DNA from: Balneolia bacterium | GTDB taxonomy: Bacteria; Bacteroidota; Rhodothermia; Balneolales; Cyclonatronaceae | Direction: 5' to 3' | Length of the DNA stretch: 41,769 nt | NCBI GenBank assembly: GCA_003566635.1 | Contig: PXCK01000163.1 | Location: 1-41,769, forward strand | In this document: piece after piece, positions 17,100 through 25,797 of the stretch | Position numbering within the stretch: position 1 is the first letter of the stretch | How the letters are laid out: each line of letters begins with the position of its first letter | Program-made: the position numbers and the translations under genes | Notes under the pieces: model-generated | Seen by the model: the letters and a program-made list of their open reading frames with translations, nothing else | Told to the model about the DNA's origin: nothing | Database searches by the model: none

Positions 17100-19340
17100 T
17101 TACTCGTATCTATACGCTTGCTTAATCCCATCAATCTGCATAATTCTTTTGATTACTTTCTCAAGGTGCTTAATATCTTCAACATATAAAATTAGTGTAC
17201 CCTCAAAGCTACCGGTATCACTATTCACATTTATGCTTTTCATATTTGTTTTTAGTGATGATGAAATCACCGTTGAAATATCATTTATCAGCCCTACACG
17301 ATCTTCACCTATGATTCGAATTGCACCTACAAATTGAGACCCTGCTGCCTTAGCCCAAGAAACATCCACAATATGGTCAGGATCTGTTTTAATCAGGTGA
17401 CGTAAATTATTGCAATTCGTACGGTGAATCTTCAGCTCCCCGTTCCTGCTTATATACCCTACAACTTCATCACCCGGAATTGGATTACAGCAAGCTGCAA
17501 ACGAATATTTAATATTACTGAGGTTGCCATCCATCACCAATAATTTTTTATTAGCAGATTGAGCCTGATCGTAATAGCGATCTTCGAACTCTTCCTCAGA
17601 TAGACCTACACCTTTAGATTTAGCTTCATCTTCATCATCAACTCTACCCTTACTTAGGAAACTTTTAACTCCCTTAACTAACTTGTTAACATCATAAGAA
17701 TCAACACCTATAGCATAATACATAGATTGAGTTGAAGGAAAACCAAGCTTGTTAATCACCTTGGCTAAATCCTGATCGGAAATTTCCAGGTTTAGTTTTT
17801 CTGCTTTTTTCAACCATTCTTCTCTCCCCTTATCCGACATTTTTCGCTCTTCCTGACGAATATACTGTCTGATTCGAGATTTGGCTTTATGCGTTACAAC
17901 ATCATTAATCCAATCAGGATTTAAATTACTGTTCTTACCGGTAATTATTTCTACCTGATCGCCACTTTGCAAAACCTGGCGCAGAGGAACAATTTTTCCA
18001 TTTACTTTTGCAGCAATAGAACGCTCACCAATTTCACTGTGGATATCAAAAGCAAAATCTATAGGTGTAGATCCTTTAGGAAGGGTTTTCAACTCACCTT
18101 TCGGAGTAAAAACATAAATCTCATCGGTGTAAAGATTCAGTTGAAAATCTTCCATAAACTCAGTTGCCTGATCCGGTCTGGGTTGCTCTAAAGAATCACG
18201 AATCCAGCCGATCAACTTCTCTAAATCGGAATTTTTATTTGAACCTTCTTTGTATTTCCAGTGAGCTGCAAGTCCTTGCTCAGCTACTCTGTCCATCATT
18301 CGGGTACGAATCTGCACCTCAACTTTTCTACCCCGATTTGTAATAACCGTTGTGTGTAACGATTGATATCCGTTTACCTTTGGTACAGATATGAAATCGC
18401 GAAAACGTGCAGGTATGGGTGTATAAGAATCGGTTATAAACGAATACACCCGCCAGCAATCTTCCTTAGTGTGGGGTTCATCTAAAATAATACGTATTGC
18501 AAATAGGTCATAAATTTCTTCAAATGGCTTTTGCTGACGCATCATTTTTTTATAAATGGAATAAATATGCTTTGGTCGACCTTTAATTTCAAAATTAAAC
18601 CCGGCATTATGAAGCTGCTCCTTTATCGGCTCCATAAACAACTCAATAAACTCTTCTCTTGATTCCTTCTTTTCTTTAAGTTTTCGAGCTATGAACTTGT
18701 ATCCTGTAGGATCCATGGCCCTGAAGCATAAATCCTCCAACTCACTCTTTACAATATATAAGCCAATACGGTGAGCTAAAGGCGCATATAGCTCTTGCGT
18801 CTCAGTGGCAATACGCACTTGTTTTGAAGTAGCAAGTGATGAAAGCGTGCGCATATTATGAAGGCGATCGGCTAATTTAATAAAAACTACTCTGTAGTCT
18901 TTTGACATAGCCATAATGAACTTCATAAAAGTTTCGGCCTGCTTTATATTTTTGGATTTAAAAGCTCCGGAAATTTTTGTGAGTCCATCAATAAGCAAAG
19001 CAACAGTATCACCAAACTCTTTTTTTATGTCATCTAGTGATACTTCTGTGTCCTCCACGGTATCATGTAATAAAGCCGCTGCAACAGAAACGTCATCAAG
19101 ATTTAACTCTTCAATAACAATTTTCGCAACCGCCAATGGGTGTAAAAAGTATGGTTCTCCTGATGCACGTGTTATGCCATCGTGAGATAAATAAGCAAGT
19201 TTATAGGCTCTCTCAACCAAGTCTCTGTCATAGGAATCCATTTGCTTATCACAAAGCTGGATCAATTCGTCCATATGCTGCAAAGCAAAACCTTCCGGAG
19301 TAAACCCTTGAATATCGTATTTTTTACCGTTTGTGCTCAT
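17100..19340 (-). CDS. Bifunctional (p)ppGpp synthetase/hydrolase, RelA/SpoT family
   Basis: This long Rel enzyme makes and degrades the alarmone (p)ppGpp in response to starvation. Domain order: an HD hydrolase with YFLHP and LLHDTVEDT (around 69 and 94), indicating active hydrolysis; a synthetase domain with GRPKHIYSIYKKM and YDLFAIRII; a TGS domain at IYVFTPKGELKTLPKG; a zinc-finger/helical region with CCNPIPGDEVVGYI; and a C-terminal ACT domain. The upstream in-frame start is TTG (19346); the ATG at 19340 (MSTNGKKY) is preferred. Length is about 746, typical. A well-matched promoter lies at 19403-19433, so the gene appears monocistronic. Confidence 0.97.
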   Translation of the reverse strand: MSTNGKKYDIQGFTPEGFALQHMDELIQLCDKQMDSYDRDLVERAYKLAYLSHDGITRASGEPYFLHPLAVAKIVIEELNLDDVSVAAALLHDTVEDTEVSLDDIKKEFGDTVALLIDGLTKISGAFKSKNIKQAETFMKFIMAMSKDYRVVFIKLADRLHNMRTLSSLATSKQVRIATETQELYAPLAHRIGLYIVKSELEDLCFRAMDPTGYKFIARKLKEKKESREEFIELFMEPIKEQLHNAGFNFEIKGRPKHIYSIYKKMMRQQKPFEEIYDLFAIRIILDEPHTKEDCWRVYSFITDSYTPIPARFRDFISVPKVNGYQSLHTTVITNRGRKVEVQIRTRMMDRVAEQGLAAHWKYKEGSNKNSDLEKLIGWIRDSLEQPRPDQATEFMEDFQLNLYTDEIYVFTPKGELKTLPKGSTPIDFAFDIHSEIGERSIAAKVNGKIVPLRQVLQSGDQVEIITGKNSNLNPDWINDVVTHKAKSRIRQYIRQEERKMSDKGREEWLKKAEKLNLEISDQDLAKVINKLGFPSTQSMYYAIGVDSYDVNKLVKGVKSFLSKGRVDDEDEAKSKGVGLSEEEFEDRYYDQAQSANKKLLVMDGNLSNIKYSFAACCNPIPGDEVVGYISRNGELKIHRTNCNNLRHLIKTDPDHIVDVSWAKAAGSQFVGAIRIIGEDRVGLINDISTVISSSLKTNMKSINVNSDTGSFEGTLILYVEDIKHLEKVIKRIMQIDGIKQAYRYE

Positions 19341-19402
19341 CCACAATCATAGTTACTTTCTCGTAAGAGAGTTTTTTTAGCTCTAATTCTTATACTCTTT
19401 TT

Positions 19403-19433
19403 CAAAGATATTTAATCAGAACTATTAATCAAA
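19403..19433 (-). promoter_or_regulatory. Promoter of the rel/spoT gene
   Basis: Read on the - strand: TTTG (19430-19433), 19-nt spacer, TATCTTTG (19403-19410), a perfect match to the Bacteroidetes primary sigma factor consensus TTTG-N19-TAnnTTTG. It predicts a start near 19396 and a leader of about 55 nt before the rel ATG. Confidence 0.75.
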
Positions 19434-19458
19434 CGTGTAAACCATTTATTTTAGGAAT

Positions 19459-20571
19459 ATGAACAAAGATTTTAATAAAAATTATCTTCATCCCGCAGAT
19501 CTGCAAATTCTACCAATTGAACGAGCTGAAACAATTCCTTCTCACTGGTACACCAAACCTGATTTTCACCCCTTCGATTTAAACAATGTCATATCACCGG
19601 GATGGCAATGTGTGGGTCATATTTCAAGATTGAAAGAACGGGGATATACAATTCCGCTTACTATTTGTGGTAACCCTGTTTTTCTTCTAAGAGATGATAA
19701 TGATGTGGTTAAAGCGTTCTTTAACGTTTGCATGCATAGAGGCGGGCCACTGATTGATAAAGAAGAGTCTATAAAATTTATAAAATGTTTGTACCATGGG
19801 TGGACATACAGACTTGATGGTAGCCTTCGGGGTGTACCCCATTTTAAACATGCCGAACTTTTTGATAAGTCCGATTTTGGACTAAAAGAAATAGAAGTTG
19901 AAATTTTGGATGGATTGATTTGGCTGCGTTTACAAAAATCATCGAACGCGCCCGAATTTGAATTTCTGACAGAAGGTATTTCTGAAAAAATTAAAAATCT
20001 TAAGTTAGAATCATTTAGTTTTGGTGGCATCCATGAGTATGATGTGGCGTGTAATTGGAAGGTTTATGTAGACAATTACTTGGAAGGGTATCACATACCA
20101 CATGTTCATCCGGAGTTATGCGACTTACTGAGTTTCAAGGATTACAAAACAGTTTGCAAAGAGTGGTATTCCCTGCAGTATAGTCCATTTAAAGAAAAGG
20201 AAAGCTTGTACTCCAGTGAAGGTGGCGAGGCACTTTACTACTTTGTTTACCCGAACTCTATGTTGAATATCTTACCCGGAAGATTACAAATTAATCGTGT
20301 CGAACCGGTTAATCATAGGTCATGCAAAGTTATTTTTGAATACTACTACAAAGATGTATCCGATGCTGTTTCAACCGGCAAGATGAAAGATGACATGGAG
20401 TTTAGTAACAGCGTTCAGCAGGAAGACATGGATATATGCGAAAAGGTTCAACGCGGTTTAGAGTCGAAAGTCTATCACAAAGGTCGCTATTCCCCTGAAA
20501 TGGAAACTTCTGTTCATCACTTTCACAATTGTATCCGCACGGATTACAGGAAAGCCGGAACAAAGAAATAA
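19459..20571 (+). CDS. Rieske-type non-heme iron oxygenase, alpha subunit
   Basis: This 370-residue aromatic-ring-hydroxylating-type oxygenase has an N-terminal Rieske [2Fe-2S] domain with Cys91-x-His93 (VCMHRGGP) and Cys110-x2-His113 (CLYHGWTY), and a catalytic domain with DNYLEGYHIPHVHPEL, where His212 and His217 are iron ligands; the third, an Asp, is likely in QQEDMDICEKVQ. The short QED-D-CEKVQRGL tail recalls the choline/carnitine monooxygenase and glycine-betaine demethylase branch, but the substrate is not certain. No reductase gene is adjacent. It is divergent from rel and converges on the M29 gene with 4 bp between stops. Confidence 0.93.
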   Translation: MNKDFNKNYLHPADLQILPIERAETIPSHWYTKPDFHPFDLNNVISPGWQCVGHISRLKERGYTIPLTICGNPVFLLRDDNDVVKAFFNVCMHRGGPLIDKEESIKFIKCLYHGWTYRLDGSLRGVPHFKHAELFDKSDFGLKEIEVEILDGLIWLRLQKSSNAPEFEFLTEGISEKIKNLKLESFSFGGIHEYDVACNWKVYVDNYLEGYHIPHVHPELCDLLSFKDYKTVCKEWYSLQYSPFKEKESLYSSEGGEALYYFVYPNSMLNILPGRLQINRVEPVNHRSCKVIFEYYYKDVSDAVSTGKMKDDMEFSNSVQQEDMDICEKVQRGLESKVYHKGRYSPEMETSVHHFHNCIRTDYRKAGTKK

Positions 20572-20575
20572 GTAA

Positions 20576-21679
20576 CTAAATCAACGAATCCGGATTTAAA
20601 ACCTTCAAATCATCCGTAACAAACTCTCTGCCTTTTCTTACTAACTCGCCATCAAGGTAAACATCCGCTCCTATACATACCAAATCCCAGTGGATGTTAC
20701 TTGTATTACCATTTGATGCTTCCTCGTAATCCTGACCTAAAGTTAGATGGTTGGAACCATAAATTTTCTCATCAAATAGAATATCATACATCGGGTTTCC
20801 GATAATTGGATTCGTGCCAAAACTGAACTCTCCAAAACGACGTGCGCCTTCATCTGTATTCAAAATTTCTTCCAAGCCTGCATTATTTGACGAATCGAAA
20901 TTAACGACGACACCATTCTTGACATGGAGTGTTACGAACTCAAATGGTTTTCCCTGATATACCGAAGGTGCATAAGTAATCTTACCGTTTACAGAATCTA
21001 AAATTGGAGATGAAAATAATTCTCCATCCGGAATATTTCTAAGACCATAACATGGTATCCAGTTTTGTCCTTTAACGGAGAATGAAATATCTGTTCCCTC
21101 CCCTTTTAATTGAATTATATCCGTTTTACGTAAACGTTCTTCGAGGGGAATCATCGCTTTTCGGAGTTTATCATAATCTAATAAGCAAGCATTGTAATAA
21201 AAGGCGTCGAAATCGGAAGTCGGCATTTTTGCGTTCATTGCAAAAGCCGGTGAAGGATACCGCAAAACACACCATTTAGTATGATTAACACGCTGATCAA
21301 AATGCACAGGCTTCAAAAACTCCTCCCCATAGGCTTTATTCGAATCGGCCGATACACGAGATGTTTCATAAATATTCTCTGTTGCCCGAATACCTATATA
21401 AGCCTGCATGTTTTTCATCAATGGTAGTTGATCAAACTCAGCTTGCCGTTTCCAATAGGTTTTATCACCCTTATCAATACGAATTTTATTGATTTCGCTA
21501 TCCTCTAAATTTAAAAATGGATGAGCGTTTAACTCTCGAGCCACTAAAGCCAAAGCTCTTGCCAAGCCCAGACCATTTAAACCCACTAAATGAATAAGTA
21601 CATTCTCTCCTTCTTTTATTTCACAGCTGTAGGAAAGAATTTTTTTTGCAAGACGGTAGTCATTGTCAGAAAATAACAT
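20576..21679 (-). CDS. M29-family aminopeptidase
   Basis: This 367-residue metallopeptidase is of the AmpS/thermophilic aminopeptidase (M29) family, a dimeric cytoplasmic exopeptidase with a two-metal site. Diagnostic features are a metal-ligand glutamate in the FVTLHVKNG region's acidic neighbours, an EFSFGTNP strand, the GSNHLTLGQDYEE histidine motif, and the C-terminal NIHWDLVCIGADVYLDGE, in which His and Asp are metal ligands. Its ATG starts 6 bp after the stop of the ABC ATPase gene, so the two are probably cotranscribed. There is no signal peptide. Substrate preference is unknown. Confidence 0.92.
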   Translation of the reverse strand: MLFSDNDYRLAKKILSYSCEIKEGENVLIHLVGLNGLGLARALALVARELNAHPFLNLEDSEINKIRIDKGDKTYWKRQAEFDQLPLMKNMQAYIGIRATENIYETSRVSADSNKAYGEEFLKPVHFDQRVNHTKWCVLRYPSPAFAMNAKMPTSDFDAFYYNACLLDYDKLRKAMIPLEERLRKTDIIQLKGEGTDISFSVKGQNWIPCYGLRNIPDGELFSSPILDSVNGKITYAPSVYQGKPFEFVTLHVKNGVVVNFDSSNNAGLEEILNTDEGARRFGEFSFGTNPIIGNPMYDILFDEKIYGSNHLTLGQDYEEASNGNTSNIHWDLVCIGADVYLDGELVRKGREFVTDDLKVLNPDSLI

Positions 21680-21685
21680 AAAATT

Positions 21686-22315
21686 TTATTTAGGATGATA
21701 ATGGGATATATCTATAATGGTATCGCATAAAGCGAGTTCTTTTTCATCATTTGAAGCTATAACAACTGTTTTTTCTCTATCACGAGCTTCATTTACTATA
21801 CGTTCTACCAATGAGTAACCCGCTTTATCGAGGTTCGAACCCGGTTCATCTAAAAGTAGGAAACCGGGATTTTTAATTAGTGCGGTGCATAAACGTAGCC
21901 GCTGCTGCTGACCCGAAGACATCTTTCCATAGTAAATGTTTTTCTTATCGTCTAATCCTACTTTTTCCAAAACAGAATGAACAGCATTAGAATCTGTTTC
22001 GCCCATTGATAACCTTTGAATAAGCTCAAGATTTTCTGAGCAAGTTAAACCCGGATAACATTGAATATAAGGCGTTGCAAAACCTAAAAATTGAATAAGT
22101 TGCTTTTTCTCAAGTTCTTCCGCATTATACTTCCATTGTATGCTGCCGCTATCGGGTTTTAATAATCCGGCAAAACATTTCATTAAGGTGGATTTACCTG
22201 ATCCGTTTGGACCTGCAATACCGGTTATTCCCGATTCTATTTTGCAAGAAAATCCTTTAAAAATGGTCAGGAATCCATAACTTCTAGCAATGTTGTTAAC
22301 TTCAATTTCAAACAT
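21686..22315 (-). CDS. Stand-alone ABC transporter ATPase (CcmA-like)
   Basis: This single nucleotide-binding domain of about 209 residues has Walker A GPNGSGKST, a Q-loop region (LIQFLGF), signature MSSGQQQR, Walker B FLLLDEPGSNLD and an Asp-loop. The compact size and GITGIAGPNGSGKSTLM stretch resemble heme-exporter CcmA and short export ATPases. No permease gene lies beside it, so the membrane partner must be elsewhere. The upstream start is TTG; the ATG at 22315 (MFEIEVNN) fits the domain start better. It is followed 6 bp later by the M29 aminopeptidase. Confidence 0.88.
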   Translation of the reverse strand: MFEIEVNNIARSYGFLTIFKGFSCKIESGITGIAGPNGSGKSTLMKCFAGLLKPDSGSIQWKYNAEELEKKQLIQFLGFATPYIQCYPGLTCSENLELIQRLSMGETDSNAVHSVLEKVGLDDKKNIYYGKMSSGQQQRLRLCTALIKNPGFLLLDEPGSNLDKAGYSLVERIVNEARDREKTVVIASNDEKELALCDTIIDISHYHPK

Positions 22316-22386
22316 GGTCGTAAGGTACCAACAAGCCAAATAATCACCAATTATAACCTTTCAAAAAATCTATTCATTATTTCCTG

Positions 22387-24135
22387 ATGCAAAAATTTGT
22401 TCAAACCTTAACCGAAAGCTTTCTTAAAAAGTTACCGGGTAATCAAAACAACTATTCACGTGAAGAGCTTGAAGCATTAAATTACCCCGATTTCTTTATA
22501 AATCGTGTACAGATTGATTTATGGCGCAACTTAAGTGATTCCATTAACCATCCGGAAACGGAATGGGCAAATATGGATGCACCATCGGTTTTATCATCAT
22601 GGAATAAATTTTTGGCAGCTATTAAAGATGAATGTAGGTTACCATCTGAATTTGCACGGGGTGTTTTCGAAAATGTTGTGGAAGATATTCTTGAGCAATT
22701 GGTTATACCCAGAGCAACTTTCCCGGAAATCATCTTTTCAACTAAAACTGAGTTAACACTATCTGAAGCAGAAGAAGCCATTTCATCGGTTGTTGTGCAC
22801 AAGCATTTGGCTGCTTTTTTACCGGCTTACATGAAAAAGAAAGCGTTACATACGATTAGTAAAGATCGTTTTAAAAAAGCCTTAATCCAAGTAGACGACG
22901 TACTTTGCCAAAAATACACACCTTTAAGCTGGGGTCAATTACTGCAACCACTATTTGATTTATTTGATGGAAAAGTGGATGGAAGTCTTCTCAATCTTTT
23001 TTTCAAAGATAAAGGTCTTGTATATCTCGCTGATCGTTTTTCGGACGATGAAGTCTATAACCAATCATCATTTATTGAAATTATTTCGCAGTTTAATCCT
23101 GATGACGTCATTCCTGCATCCACTATTGACACAGAAGTTAGTCCGGAACCGCCCAAGGAAGACGTTAGTAATGAAGAAGCTGAAGAGATAGCATTTGCAG
23201 ATTCTGAGGTGAATGATGAAAAAAAGGTTATTACCGATCCCGATATAGAGGCTTCAGAGGTTGAGGATTCAGAAATTGATAAGCTTGAACCATCTCTTAA
23301 CGACTCTATAAAAGAACCAGTAATTGCTGATGACGAATCATTGGAAGAACATCCGATTAATGAAGTTAATAAAACAGAAGAGTTAGAGGATGTCAAACAA
23401 GAAAGTGCAGATGTATTAGAAACCGAAGAAACCGAAGAAACCGAAGAAACCGAAGAAAAAAATACCCACTCCAACTTATTTACACAAGATGGGGAAGTTG
23501 AAGAAATTAGCGAGACCGTTTATCATCATGAAGAGGAAACAGAAGATACTGAAGCAACTGTAGAGGAAAAGCAGATGGATCCACTTAACGAAGTGGTTGA
23601 AAAAAAAGAGGAAGAAGATCAACCATTATTTAAATCCTTTTCTTTTGATGAGGAGGAAGATGACGATGAAGTCAATAAAAGAAGTACTCCTATTGATAGT
23701 GATGTGGACGAGTCTGAGGATATTGTTACTTCAGAATATGAAAGTTCTACTGATCTTTCTAATGATACCATCGATGAGATTGATGACGAAGGAGAACCAA
23801 TGTGGAAACGATTCTCTTCTGTTGACCTGGAGGATGAACCGGAAACATTTGAACCGGATACTACAGTAGAAGAAATTAAAGAACCCGAATTTTACAAAGA
23901 GTTAGCAAAACGTTTAGAAGATATGCGCTCAGTTTTTATAGAGGAGTTATTTTTAGGCGACCGTACAGCATATAACGATGCACTTGAGGAAATGGCGATA
24001 CTTAGCAGCTGGAGAGAAGCAGGAAAATATCTTACCAACGAGGTATTCAGAAAAAACAAAGTAGATATGTATAGCGATACGGCTGCAGAGTTTACTGACC
24101 GATTACACCGCTTTTTTATTGAGATTGAGCGATAA
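22387..24135 (+). CDS. Acidic, partly disordered protein of unknown function
   Basis: This 582-residue protein has three parts. Residues 1-235 form a helical N-terminal domain with no motif I know. Residues about 240-500 are very acidic and low in complexity (ETEETEETEE; many E, D, S), surely disordered. Residues 500-582 (EPEFYKELAKRL to the C-terminus) form a helical C-terminal domain. Within the acidic linker a short motif recurs: QPLFKSFSFDEE near 412 and EPMWKRFSSVDL near 470. There is no signal peptide or membrane segment. It lies 30 bp upstream of the carboxyltransferase gene, probably cotranscribed. It could be an adaptor; I do not assign a function. Confidence 0.85.
   Translation: MQKFVQTLTESFLKKLPGNQNNYSREELEALNYPDFFINRVQIDLWRNLSDSINHPETEWANMDAPSVLSSWNKFLAAIKDECRLPSEFARGVFENVVEDILEQLVIPRATFPEIIFSTKTELTLSEAEEAISSVVVHKHLAAFLPAYMKKKALHTISKDRFKKALIQVDDVLCQKYTPLSWGQLLQPLFDLFDGKVDGSLLNLFFKDKGLVYLADRFSDDEVYNQSSFIEIISQFNPDDVIPASTIDTEVSPEPPKEDVSNEEAEEIAFADSEVNDEKKVITDPDIEASEVEDSEIDKLEPSLNDSIKEPVIADDESLEEHPINEVNKTEELEDVKQESADVLETEETEETEETEEKNTHSNLFTQDGEVEEISETVYHHEEETEDTEATVEEKQMDPLNEVVEKKEEEDQPLFKSFSFDEEEDDDEVNKRSTPIDSDVDESEDIVTSEYESSTDLSNDTIDEIDDEGEPMWKRFSSVDLEDEPETFEPDTTVEEIKEPEFYKELAKRLEDMRSVFIEELFLGDRTAYNDALEEMAILSSWREAGKYLTNEVFRKNKVDMYSDTAAEFTDRLHRFFIEIER
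23419..23454 (+). repeat. 9-bp tandem repeat, four copies, in frame
   Basis: GAAACCGAA is repeated four times without error inside the acidic protein gene, encoding repeated Glu-Thr-Glu. Because the unit is 9 bp, copy-number change would not break the frame. Confidence 0.9.
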
Positions 24136-24165
24136 TAGTTAATATTAATTTTGATTGAAATAAGC

Positions 24166-25716
24166 ATGGAAAACAAAGACAAAATTGAACGACTGGAGTT
24201 ATTAAGAGAAGAATCGAGACTTGGAGGTGGTAAAGACCGGATTGAAAAACAACATAAAGCAGGAAAACTTACAGCCAGAGAACGTGTAAATCTTTTACTC
24301 GATAAAAACTCTTTCGAAGAAATTGGAGCTTTTGTAAGGCACAGAAGTCGTGATTTTGGTTTGGATAAAATCAGTTATCCCGGTGATGGGGTCGTTACCG
24401 GTTATGGAAAAATTAATGGCCGACCGGTTTATGTTTTTAGTCAGGATTTTACTGTTTTTGGAGGATCTTTATCTGAAACCCATGCCGAAAAAATATGCAA
24501 AATAATGGATCTGGCAATTAAAAACGGTGTGCCTGTAATTGGTTTAAATGATTCGGGTGGTGCTCGAATTCAGGAGGGTGTAACATCGCTTGGTGGGTAT
24601 GCAGAAGTTTTTTGGAGAAATAGTATGGCATCGGGTGTAGTACCACAAATATCTGCTGTTATGGGACCATGTGCAGGCGGTGCAGTTTACTCCCCTGCCA
24701 TTACCGATTTTATTTTTATGGTTGAAAATACCAGTTTTATGTTCGTTACCGGACCTAATGTGGTAAAGACAGTTACGCACGAAGAAGTAACTTCAGAAGA
24801 TTTAGGTGGAGCATCGGCACATAGCACAAAGTCAGGTGTTTCACATTTCTCCGTCCCTAACGATGCCGAATGTCTCCTGGGGATTCGTCGCTTGATGTCG
24901 TATCTGCCACAAAACTGCGAAGAGAAAGCTCCAAAAATTCCTTCCCAAAAACCGGATTCTTCACTGGAATCCAAATTAAGTGAAATTGTTCCGGCAAATC
25001 CTAACAAACCCTACGACATGAAAGATGTGATAAAGGGTATTGTAGATCAAGACTCATTTATGGAAGTACATGAAAATTATGCCGATAATATTGTAATTGG
25101 GTTTGCCCGTTTAGATGGTCGTTCAGTTGGAATAGTAGCCAATCAACCCTTATCATTGGCCGGTTGCTTAGATATTGATGCATCTGTTAAAGGTGCTCGC
25201 TTTGTCCGCTTCTGTGATGCCTTTAATATTCCCTTGGTTGTTTTTGAAGATGTGCCCGGTTTTCTTCCTGGAACTGATCAAGAATGGGGTGGAATCATAA
25301 AGCATGGTGCGAAACTACTATATGCCTTCTGCGAGGCTACCGTACCCAAAGTTACAGTTATTACGCGCAAGGCTTATGGGGGAGCCTACGATGTTATGAA
25401 CTCAAAGCATATACGCGCTGACTACAATGTTGCATGGCCAACCGCCGAAATTGCTGTTATGGGCACCAAAGGTGCGGTTGAGATTATCTTCCGTCGTGAA
25501 ATTTTAAAATCCGACAACCCGGCAGAGGCGCAGAAAAAATTCGAGGATGAATATGAACAAATGTTTGCTAATCCTTACAGAGCTGCCGAACGCGGATATA
25601 TAGATGATATAATCCTTCCCGAAGAAACAAGAGAAAAACTAATTAAGGCTTTCGAGGTTATTCAACATAAAGCAGATTCAGTTCCCCGCAAAAAACACGA
25701 CAACCTACCTTTATAA
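24166..25716 (+). CDS. Acyl-CoA carboxylase, carboxyltransferase (beta) subunit
   Basis: This 516-residue carboxyltransferase moves a carboxyl group from biotin to an acyl-CoA, most often propionyl-CoA (to methylmalonyl-CoA). It has the N-terminal [17 protein letters not shown] region, [30 protein letters not shown], the oxyanion-hole motifs [11 protein letters not shown] and [12 protein letters not shown], and the second crotonase half with [28 protein letters not shown]. The best match is PccB/methylmalonyl-CoA decarboxylase alpha. The frame is open from a TTG at 24151; the ATG at 24166 is the likely start. No biotin carboxylase or biotin carrier gene is adjacent. It ends at a clear terminator. 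Confidence 0.95.
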   Translation: MENKDKIERLELLREESRLGGGKDRIEKQHKAGKLTARERVNLLLDKNSFEEIGAFVRHRSRDFGLDKISYPGDGVVTGYGKINGRPVYVFSQDFTVFGGSLSETHAEKICKIMDLAIKNGVPVIGLNDSGGARIQEGVTSLGGYAEVFWRNSMASGVVPQISAVMGPCAGGAVYSPAITDFIFMVENTSFMFVTGPNVVKTVTHEEVTSEDLGGASAHSTKSGVSHFSVPNDAECLLGIRRLMSYLPQNCEEKAPKIPSQKPDSSLESKLSEIVPANPNKPYDMKDVIKGIVDQDSFMEVHENYADNIVIGFARLDGRSVGIVANQPLSLAGCLDIDASVKGARFVRFCDAFNIPLVVFEDVPGFLPGTDQEWGGIIKHGAKLLYAFCEATVPKVTVITRKAYGGAYDVMNSKHIRADYNVAWPTAEIAVMGTKGAVEIIFRREILKSDNPAEAQKKFEDEYEQMFANPYRAAERGYIDDIILPEETREKLIKAFEVIQHKADSVPRKKHDNLPL

Positions 25717-25719
25717 TAT

Positions 25720-25747
25720 AAAAGGGATTGCAAATGCAATCCCTTTT
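25720..25747. terminator. Bidirectional terminator after the carboxyltransferase gene
   Basis: AAAAGGGATTGC, loop AAAT, GCAATCCCTTTT: a perfect 12-bp stem with a following U-run. It lies 4 bp after the carboxyltransferase stop and between it and the convergent outer-membrane protein gene. Confidence 0.9.
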
Positions 25748-25797
25748 TAACCCGAGGTATTCATCAGGCAAAATTAGAGCTTTGTCAGTTAATCGGA

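Noticed and set aside
23419-23454. Possible CRISPR-like array from the GAAACCGAA repeats
   Set aside because: Units are 9 bp with no spacers and lie in frame within a coding region; it is a simple tandem repeat.
22482-23474. Several long antisense and +2 frames inside the acidic protein gene
   Set aside because: They reflect low-complexity codons (for example the SSVSSVSS run antisense to the Glu-Thr repeats), not genes.
24166-25716. Complete acyl-CoA carboxylase operon
   Set aside because: No biotin carboxylase or biotin carrier gene lies on either side; only the carboxyltransferase is present.
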